This document shows, piece after piece, positions 40,464-47,101 of a stretch of DNA of 47,101 bases. The notes below the pieces were generated by a model. That model saw only the letters and a list, made by a program, of their open reading frames with translations. It had not been told where the DNA came from and made no database searches. A program made the position numbers and the translations under genes. Source of the stretch: Candidatus Doudnabacteria bacterium (GTDB taxonomy: Bacteria > Patescibacteriota > Doudnabacteria > UBA920 > O2-02-FULL-48-8); assembly GCA_019659055.1 (NCBI GenBank), contig JAIFWV010000001.1, positions 70,123 through 117,223 of the forward strand. The letters run 5' to 3'. Every line of letters begins with the position of its first letter. Position 1 is the first letter of the stretch.

Positions 40464-42989
40464 TTATAGACTTCTTTCTACACTCGCCGGGCCAGTTTGA
40501 GCGGGGCTCCCGAGCTTGGTGCGTTCCAAAATGTCGGTTTCTACATCTCTGCGGGCTCGGCCAAAACTTAGACGCGACATATTGCGGACTATTTTGGCTG
40601 TGTCGAGATTTGCTCCTGGCGGTTTGGGGTAGGTCTGCATGTTAAACGGCCTGGAGGCTGTGCCGTTGATCATGAGTTTGACGTAGGCATTGAACCGCTC
40701 GATATTGATAACGTCGAACTCGTTGAACACCGGGGCAAATTCTTTGGCCATGATTTCGGCGTCCTCGACACCAATACGGAAGCTGACCATAGTCCCGGCG
40801 TTACCGAAGACGGCATCGCGCATGCGGGTATCCAGGCCCGACGAGCCTTCTTTCTCCTGGGCCAGCTGGGAAATAAACTGGTGCGCCATAATCAAATTGA
40901 GACGGTATTTGCGGGCCTCAGAGAGTATAGTCGCAAAGCTATCGGTGACGAAGTTCTGGAATTCATCGACATAAAGATAAAAATCCTTGCGGCTTTCTTC
41001 CGGGATATCGGACCGCGACAATGCCGCCATCTGAAGTTTGGATACAATTATCAGCCCCAAAAGTTTAGCATTGACCTCACCGGTTTTACCTTTGGATAAA
41101 TTGATGAGGAGGATTTTACCTTCGTCCATAACCTGCCGAAAATCAAACGACGAATGTGACTGCCCAATGATATTACGCATCATTTCGTTTTCCACAAACC
41201 TTCCGACTTTGGAAACCAGGTAGCCCAACATTTCGGATTTGTGGAAGTCCGAAGTTTTGGCCATTTCTTTTTCCCAGAACGACCGGACGATCGGATCTGC
41301 GACTTTGGAGACTTTGTATTTCTGAAAATCGGTGTCGGTAAACATGCGCGGAATATCCGCAAGCGTGCCCGGGTACTGCTTGTCCTCCATGAGCGTAAGC
41401 ATGACGTTGCGCATATTGTGCTCAAACATTGGGCCAATCATCTCCGGCGGAAACAGCTTCATAAAGATCGCAATCATTTCCTGCACGGCGAAATCTTTTT
41501 GCGAATCGTCTTTGACCTCGAGCATGTTGAGTCCCAAAGGGCGCTCCATATCGAACGGTTCAAAGAGGATGACATCTTGGGCACGCTCTTTGGGGATATA
41601 TTGCAAAACGTCTTCCACGAAATCCCCGTGCGGATCCACGATACAGACGCCCTCACCATTGCGGATGTCCTGGATGGCCATGTTCTTCATAAGTTCAGTC
41701 TTACCCGTACCTGTGCGGCCGATAATGTACTGATGTCGGCGGCGATCGTCGCGCTCGATAAAGATTTTGGTATCCTGGCCGCGATAATGACTTTCGCCGA
41801 GCAAGAGGCCGGCTGCTGGGGCATTCTGCGGCGGCGGGGCTTTTTTGGCATTGAGCCATTTGATATTTGGGGTTTCGGTAAATCTTGTCGGCAAGTGCCA
41901 AAGTGAAGCCAACTCTTCGGTATTGAGAATCTGTTTGGTGTTGCGGAACACCCGATAGACATAGTCGGTAATCACGCGTTTGGGCTTGCGCTTGAGCACG
42001 CGGAAGCCGTTGAACGGCGGCATCGTATATTGCATAAACGACGAGACGATGTTTTTGAGGTGGATATCGGCTGTGCCAGGATCGCTTGCAGCACTCACTA
42101 CGCGCAGGTTAAACTTGTATCCGGCGCGCGAGGCTTTCTCTTCAAACTTTTTCACGATCTCCTGTTGCATAGGAGTCAAATTTATAGGTTTGTCGAAGCC
42201 CGATGGATCAAATTTGTTTGGGTCTTTCTTGGACCCCATAGCTTCGTTGATCAGCTCGCCGGTAAATTTGCCCGTGCTTTTGAGAATTTTGGTCCCGATC
42301 GAAGCCGTCACGTCCGAAGGATTTTTCCCCTGCTGAATTTCCAATGCCAAATGCCGCGGTTTCTCCTGCCAGCTGTTGCTCGCCGGGGAAATAAGCAACT
42401 GGATAGCCGCGCCTTCATCATCGCCAAGTTTAGATAAACTATTCGTGAGCGCGTTGAGCGGATCGGTCTCCATGACTTTATAAGTCCGGACCGGGTAGAT
42501 ATAAGATTTCTGTAAACTCAGTTCTGCGGCGGCGGTCGCGGAACCTTTGTGGAAAATGTTGTAGGATTTTATCTGCTCGATCTGAGCTTTGGGGTACTGG
42601 GCATGAAGCTGTTTTTCTATAAGCGGCTGAAGTTTGCGGGGGACGTTGATGTAAAACGAAATTCTTTTGCCGATAGCAGCAATCTCAAACGAAATATAAT
42701 CATTGATATCCAAAAAATGCTGGATATTGAGCTTTTGATCGATATGCGCGATCGTGGAAAAAAATTGCTCAGCAATGGCAATAATGTCTTTCTCTTCTTT
42801 GGCCGCTTCCTGATTTGGGTCCGTGTTTTCTTTGGGGATAGTGACTTCCAAAAACACGGAATCCAAAAGTCTCGGGCCCCAAGTGTTTTTACGCAAATAA
42901 TCAAACAGGAAAAAATACAACATCAATCCAACCAGCCCGAGTACGGCCAGCAGGATTACCCAAAAAAATAATTGTGTTGCTCCTGTCAT
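40464..42989 (-). CDS. HerA/TraG-like membrane-bound ATPase
   Basis: The 841-aa protein has an N-terminal membrane helix (about 6-30), a large middle region of unknown fold (about 60-370) and a RecA-type motor with Walker A GRTGTGKT (424-431), VCIVDPHGDF (Walker B region), DFYLYVDEFQNFVTDSFATI and an LIMAHQFISQL sensor, as in type IV secretion coupling or HerA/DUF87 proteins. It could pump DNA or drive a CPR-specific secretion or uptake system; no pilus genes are in the window. It follows a short disordered-protein gene. Confidence 0.85.
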   Translation of the reverse strand: MTGATQLFFWVILLAVLGLVGLMLYFFLFDYLRKNTWGPRLLDSVFLEVTIPKENTDPNQEAAKEEKDIIAIAEQFFSTIAHIDQKLNIQHFLDINDYISFEIAAIGKRISFYINVPRKLQPLIEKQLHAQYPKAQIEQIKSYNIFHKGSATAAAELSLQKSYIYPVRTYKVMETDPLNALTNSLSKLGDDEGAAIQLLISPASNSWQEKPRHLALEIQQGKNPSDVTASIGTKILKSTGKFTGELINEAMGSKKDPNKFDPSGFDKPINLTPMQQEIVKKFEEKASRAGYKFNLRVVSAASDPGTADIHLKNIVSSFMQYTMPPFNGFRVLKRKPKRVITDYVYRVFRNTKQILNTEELASLWHLPTRFTETPNIKWLNAKKAPPPQNAPAAGLLLGESHYRGQDTKIFIERDDRRRHQYIIGRTGTGKTELMKNMAIQDIRNGEGVCIVDPHGDFVEDVLQYIPKERAQDVILFEPFDMERPLGLNMLEVKDDSQKDFAVQEMIAIFMKLFPPEMIGPMFEHNMRNVMLTLMEDKQYPGTLADIPRMFTDTDFQKYKVSKVADPIVRSFWEKEMAKTSDFHKSEMLGYLVSKVGRFVENEMMRNIIGQSHSSFDFRQVMDEGKILLINLSKGKTGEVNAKLLGLIIVSKLQMAALSRSDIPEESRKDFYLYVDEFQNFVTDSFATILSEARKYRLNLIMAHQFISQLAQEKEGSSGLDTRMRDAVFGNAGTMVSFRIGVEDAEIMAKEFAPVFNEFDVINIERFNAYVKLMINGTASRPFNMQTYPKPPGANLDTAKIVRNMSRLSFGRARRDVETDILERTKLGSPAQTGPASVERSL

Positions 42990-43035
42990 TATTTTGTTTT
43001 TCTTCTACTTCTGTTTCGATTTTACGTCCGACTAC

Positions 43036-43377
43036 TTACTCGCCAGGAATTATCCTTTGCTGTTCTTCGATGGCACTATAGGGATCATCCGTGCCGGCAT
43101 CGATTTCCTTGATCCACGAGGTCATGACAAGTTTTTGATCTTCCTCGCTGAGTGCTTTGGTTTCTAGAGCACCTTCTGCTGAGGTCGCTTTCTGGGTGCG
43201 CTCAAGATTTTGGGCATCCACCATACTCCCGCTTTCGCTTAGATTCACTTTCTTAGAGGTATAAGTCGTACTACTGCGGCCTTCGCCGTCTTGCTGGAGT
43301 TGCTCCAAAAACCCTTCCGTTTCCGGAGAAGGTTTTATTGCGGGCTCTTGTTCTGGTATGTTTAATCGTTCTGACAT
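43036..43377 (-). CDS. Disordered acidic protein, 113 aa
   Basis: The 113-aa protein has many Glu, Ser, Gln and Thr residues and no membrane segment or fold that I recognise. It is the first gene of the unit that includes the HerA-like ATPase. Its ATG at 43377 lies about 9 nt beyond a TATAAT box, so the transcript may be leaderless. Confidence 0.65.
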   Translation of the reverse strand: MSERLNIPEQEPAIKPSPETEGFLEQLQQDGEGRSSTTYTSKKVNLSESGSMVDAQNLERTQKATSAEGALETKALSEEDQKLVMTSWIKEIDAGTDDPYSAIEEQQRIIPGE

Positions 43378-43385
43378 GACTCGTA

Positions 43386-43414
43386 ATTATACATTAATTT
43401 CTCGGTTTGAGCAA
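43386..43414 (-). promoter_or_regulatory. Promoter with almost no leader
   Basis: TTGCTC (43409-43414) and TATAAT (43386-43391) with a 17-bp spacer. The predicted start near 43379 is 2 nt before the ATG of the 113-aa gene, and no Shine-Dalgarno sequence is present. Confidence 0.55.
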
Positions 43415-43417
43415 TGC

Positions 43418-46400
43418 TTAAGCCCCGGCTTTTTTCTCCATATCTACGGTGAGACCCTTATGCCCAATCCTGACTGCCGTTATCTTTTGGCCATATTTCT
43501 GCTCTAGAACCTTTTTTATCAGATCAGGAATTTCATTTACGCGAGATTGGGCGAAGGCTCTGACCAGAATGTTGGCGTCTATTTGGCGCCGAATCATGAC
43601 TATTTTGTTGTCAGTGCTCTTGAATTCACCGCTAAACCCCACATCGTAACCTTGGGCATTTATCCGGCCTTCAATCCCGATCGATGCGGGATTTTGCTTC
43701 AAGTTCAGCTCTTTGACTGTAACATTGGAGTTTTTACCGAGCTCTTCCATAATCACCATTTTCAGATCATCCACGCTGAGGAGCTTGCTTTCCGTCTGTT
43801 CCTTATCTTCCCGGCGCTCTTTCTTTGTCCCGAGCTTGGCGTTTTCGATTCTGTTGACCTGAATTTTTCCGCCTGCCAATTCTTTCCAATCATCTTTTTT
43901 GAATCCCAAGGTTTGCATTATTCCGGCGAATTCCCGCTTGGCCGACCCATTGCTCGGATTGATTTTTTTGAATTCGTTGTAAATTGTGGTGAGTTGGTCT
44001 TCAATTTCTTGTTTCTCCGGTGCGCCATACTTTTCCATGCCCCGGATCCGATGTTTTAGTCGCCGTTCAACTAATTTCAGAGTCTCGCGGACTTTATTTG
44101 CTTCCGCTTCTCTTTCGGGATCGATAGGTATTTCGGCAGCAGACGGGCCTTCATTGACAATTTCGGCAGGCCTCGTCAATTCAACGTTGCCTGCGGGCTC
44201 TTCTACTGAGTCGGACGTGCTCCGCCTAACAGCTCTCTCCTTCCGCATTTCTTCTATCGCGGCGTTCTGCTTTCTCTCTTTATAATCACCAATCAAATCC
44301 TTTGCTTCTCCGATTGCCGTAGTCAACATAGGTTCTCCAGGAGGTGCGCCTCCGGTTCTTACCCTCGCGGTGACTTGACCCACACTTGAAAGCCTTGCTT
44401 TGCGTCTATCATCTTTTATTTTATAAATAGGTTTGATTTTATAATCATCCAGGGCTTTTTTCACGTTCTTTATACTCATAATTTCGACTGCGCCAGAAGG
44501 GCTTATTTTCCAATCATCTTTCTTGAAGCCTAACCAGTGCATCAATCGGCCTAAGAATTTTTCTCCCTGCTCTTCACCAATCAAAGGCTTGATCATGTGT
44601 CTATACTTTCCTGATAGCAGGGTCTCGAGTTGTCTGGTATTTGATTCGTTTAAAGTCTCGTATGGTTTTATCTGCTGCAGAAAATCATCAATTGATTTAA
44701 ATTTGATTGATTCGTTGTGAAAATCAGCGTAAGGGTCGATACCCCTGATCATTGCATCCAAGTACCGACGTGGACTAGAATCTGATCTCGTGGCTATGGT
44801 GCTTATGGTTTTGACATTAGGCTCGATGTTATCACCTTTCCTTTTGCCTCTGAAAACAGAGATCATTTCGCCGATATACATGTCTTCACCAACTTTAAGC
44901 GGACTATACCCTCCTATTTGAGCATAAACTTCGGCCGTAAAAGAAGTGTTCCAGCCTCCTGTAACAACCCTATTCCAGACGAAATTATTAGGGACGTCCT
45001 TGGGCCGGAATTTCTTATCACGCATTAGGACTTCCCAAAAATCATCCATTCTGCGGTTTAAGAAAAACATATCATTCTTGGCCATTACTTCCGGATATCT
45101 ATCCTGCTTGCCGCGTAAAGCGTCTAATTCGGGATTTTTGTCATATTTATTCATAAGGCGAACAACAGTTTCCGGATCAACTTCGAGCAAGTCTGCATCT
45201 TCAGATTCCATGTATAATTGTCCAGTGGGATTTTTCCTTTCTTGAGAGCGGAGCAAAATTAGATCTGCTAAATATTTCCGAGCTAAACCGACTCCAGCGG
45301 ATTCTCTAGGAAATTCTTTATCGATAACGTTTATCTGGTACTCTGGATGCTCATCTTTAAATTTCTTAATCACATCCACTGAATTATCAGCCGGAGCTCC
45401 CTGTGGCCTATTAACAATAATATCTATTTCATATATCCTAGGGTCTAATTTCTTACCATTACTTTCAATCTGTTTAGTGTATTGATCCAATAAACGTTCT
45501 AAATTTGCAGCCTCGTTATAAGCCGGAATCATTATTGCAACTCTAGTCTGATCGCTCATCGGCCGCATCGAGTCTTTCAATTGCCTTAACTCGTCGACAT
45601 AAGTTTTGGGCAGCTTGTCCAAATAATGTTTGATCCTTTCTCTTTCTCTAGATACATCTCTCGTCTTCTCAGGTGGCTGAGGTTCTATGCCTGCGTTCCT
45701 AAGCACTTCCTGGTAATTCTCCGGACGTCCCAAGCCATAGTACCTACCTAAGGGCAACGGCCCATTAGGGGTCTTCTCCAATGCAAATCTCGGCCAAAAT
45801 GGGAATGGGGTAATCCAATCGGGATTCTGGGGCGGGCGGACATCGATCACTGGAATTTTGTGATCAATAGAAGTGCCGCCAAGAATTTCATAATTATGTC
45901 CTTGCGTAGTATTCAGCACATGACCGTCGAAGCGTTCTTCCATAAATCGAAAAGGAATACTCCCATCGTGCAGTTTGGCTTCGGAATCAAACAGACCCCA
46001 TGTCGCTTTAGGCAGTGGGAGTTTGTAGCCATCGACGAGCGCTTCATTCGACATCGCACTCAATCCCAATTTATTGGCTTCCTCAGTCGGGATAATCACC
46101 GCCTGGAAATGCTTGGCATATTCTTCTGGCTTGTCACCCACACTGATCAAAGTCTTGGCTAAATCTACAAGTTTGTGGTCAATTGAACCATCCGGGCTTT
46201 TACCAAAATCAGGATCGCTCAAGGCACGCTTGGCATTTTCCGCCATGTTATGGGCCAAAGCTTTGATATTCATGAATACCATGCCACTGCCTGGATCCCG
46301 TTCCAAATACTGCATCTGCTGTTTGCCTTCAAACTCTATCGGCTTACCGAACCACTTGCTAAATACCTTTCCTGCTTCATCATGCCAATGGACGCGCGCA

Positions 46401-47101
46401 TACTTACCAAGATCCGGCAAAAGCTGTTTCAATTCATCGACGGATGCAATATGATTTTGCGAGCCAAGTTCAATATCGCCCTGCGCAGAAGACTCACTAA
46501 ATCCAAAACTGTGTTCTTTGAGATCCTGTAAAGCCTCTGGCGTAAACTTACCATGATCAACTTCCAGATGACTTGCCGAGATGTTGCCATCATTATCAAT
46601 AATATCTACGAAGTGCTTACCATGTTCGAGGTGGTCGGCAATAGTATATCCTGGCGGCAGATTTACCCGGCCACCATCAGGTAAAACATTGGCAGCCAAA
46701 GCGCCGGAATAAGTTTCGTAGGGGCTTTCACCGCGAAGTTTATGCCATGCTCCTTCGATAAGAGATCCATGCTTCTGAGAATCAAAGAATGGAATCCCGT
46801 GCCCGCGGAGCTGGTCGATACCAAACTGGGCCACGGCTCCCCCAGCGATGCCCATAACGCCTCCGAGAATCCCGGCTTTAATTTTCTCCTTCTTTTCGAA
46901 TTCATCGAAGCGTTCGTTCGCGCCGTTTATACCTTTGATAACTTCGAGTCTTTGTTCCTGGATAAGGTTTTCAAGATCCGCATCGGTCATACCGTCCAGT
47001 CCCCGCGCATTTTGCAGTGCCTCTCGCAGTGTATTTAAACCAAACCGCCTGGTTCCCTTTTCGCCGCCGCCTTTACCGGAAACAGAGATCAGATTTTTCC
47101 T
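43418..47101 (-). CDS. Very large glycosyltransferase-like membrane protein (5' end outside window)
   Basis: The frame stays open from the stop at 43418 to the right edge (at least 1227 codons); the ATG at 46990 is internal to an open frame of 37 further codons, so the true start is beyond the window. From that ATG: one membrane helix (about 38-58), a beta-rich region to about 470, a GT-A glycosyltransferase domain (VAIMIPAYNEAANLERLLDQ at about 484, acidic SEDAD near 593, GGWNTSFTAEVY, GEDMYIGE), and a coiled-coil/disordered C-terminal third holding two copies of a module with LGFKKDDWK (about 819 and 1027). The role of the fusion is unknown. Confidence 0.8.
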   Translation of the reverse strand, partial: RKNLISVSGKGGGEKGTRRFGLNTLREALQNARGLDGMTDADLENLIQEQRLEVIKGINGANERFDEFEKKEKIKAGILGGVMGIAGGAVAQFGIDQLRGHGIPFFDSQKHGSLIEGAWHKLRGESPYETYSGALAANVLPDGGRVNLPPGYTIADHLEHGKHFVDIIDNDGNISASHLEVDHGKFTPEALQDLKEHSFGFSESSAQGDIELGSQNHIASVDELKQLLPDLGKYARVHWHDEAGKVFSKWFGKPIEFEGKQQMQYLERDPGSGMVFMNIKALAHNMAENAKRALSDPDFGKSPDGSIDHKLVDLAKTLISVGDKPEEYAKHFQAVIIPTEEANKLGLSAMSNEALVDGYKLPLPKATWGLFDSEAKLHDGSIPFRFMEERFDGHVLNTTQGHNYEILGGTSIDHKIPVIDVRPPQNPDWITPFPFWPRFALEKTPNGPLPLGRYYGLGRPENYQEVLRNAGIEPQPPEKTRDVSRERERIKHYLDKLPKTYVDELRQLKDSMRPMSDQTRVAIMIPAYNEAANLERLLDQYTKQIESNGKKLDPRIYEIDIIVNRPQGAPADNSVDVIKKFKDEHPEYQINVIDKEFPRESAGVGLARKYLADLILLRSQERKNPTGQLYMESEDADLLEVDPETVVRLMNKYDKNPELDALRGKQDRYPEVMAKNDMFFLNRRMDDFWEVLMRDKKFRPKDVPNNFVWNRVVTGGWNTSFTAEVYAQIGGYSPLKVGEDMYIGEMISVFRGKRKGDNIEPNVKTISTIATRSDSSPRRYLDAMIRGIDPYADFHNESIKFKSIDDFLQQIKPYETLNESNTRQLETLLSGKYRHMIKPLIGEEQGEKFLGRLMHWLGFKKDDWKISPSGAVEIMSIKNVKKALDDYKIKPIYKIKDDRRKARLSSVGQVTARVRTGGAPPGEPMLTTAIGEAKDLIGDYKERKQNAAIEEMRKERAVRRSTSDSVEEPAGNVELTRPAEIVNEGPSAAEIPIDPEREAEANKVRETLKLVERRLKHRIRGMEKYGAPEKQEIEDQLTTIYNEFKKINPSNGSAKREFAGIMQTLGFKKDDWKELAGGKIQVNRIENAKLGTKKERREDKEQTESKLLSVDDLKMVIMEELGKNSNVTVKELNLKQNPASIGIEGRINAQGYDVGFSGEFKSTDNKIVMIRRQIDANILVRAFAQSRVNEIPDLIKKVLEQKYGQKITAVRIGHKGLTVDMEKKAGA

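Noticed and set aside
41241-41906. Plus-strand ORF of 221 aa opposite the HerA-like ATPase
   Set aside because: Shadow of a gene with Walker motifs; no start signals.

Overview
The window looks like a chromosomal piece of a Candidate Phyla Radiation (Patescibacteria) bacterium, most likely a Parcubacteria-type lineage. The grounds are inferential: a compact set of minus-strand operons with 1- to 11-nt gene overlaps (often ATGA or TAATG), a shortened F-type ATP synthase, a DUF4012 protein inside the cell-wall cluster, a stand-alone YerC/TrpR-like regulator, a small GIY-YIG nuclease, and several kinds of dispersed palindromic elements. TGA is used as a stop throughout, which argues against the code-25 CPR lineages. 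No CRISPR array, rRNA, integrase or phage module is visible.

Layout. 1-195: 3' part missing of an unknown gene. 284-1584: a carbonic-anhydrase-like protein and a small protein. 1703-8415: complete ATP synthase operon (atpZ-B-E-F-H-A-G-D-C in transcription order), followed upstream by tRNA-Thr. 8652-11693: oligoendopeptidase F, HD hydrolase, Nudix and ASCH/DUF3850 proteins, then tRNA-Gly. 12166-15789: PpiC isomerase, FtsB-like protein, a 34-aa membrane peptide, LepA and a TrpR-like regulator flanked by palindromic operators. 15867-16584: plus-strand unit with a consensus promoter, an unknown gene, a candidate structured RNA and a terminator. 16610-26173: cell-envelope cluster (murJ, DUF4012, ftsW, murD, D-aminoacylase-like, mraY, D,D-carboxypeptidase), with trxA divergent. 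26783-31905: small membrane proteins, an RNase H-like protein and a secreted M23 peptidase. 32147-34764: LolD/MacB-like ABC pair and a YdeI-family protein. 34807-35798: tRNA-Gln with a duplicated 3' end, then a rifampin ADP-ribosyltransferase (Arr) fused to a helical repeat domain. 35849-38120: a secreted Hcp-like protein and dnaX. 38130-38481: a GIY-YIG nuclease gene lying exactly in the loop of a palindromic repeat. 38556-47101: GtrA, small conserved proteins, a HerA/TraG-like membrane ATPase and a very large glycosyltransferase-like protein that runs off the right edge.

The strongest candidate for something undescribed is the palindromic element family. Full copies sit in two atp intergenic gaps, one copy is read in frame inside dnaX, and two half copies form inverted ends around the GIY-YIG gene, suggesting a nuclease-carrying parent element and small non-autonomous derivatives. 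Other unusual items are a 12-codon ORF upstream of lepA that repeats its first ten residues with only synonymous differences, a nested multi-stem RNA with two GNRA tetraloops, paired TrpR-type operators, and a secreted Hcp protein without any type VI secretion genes nearby.
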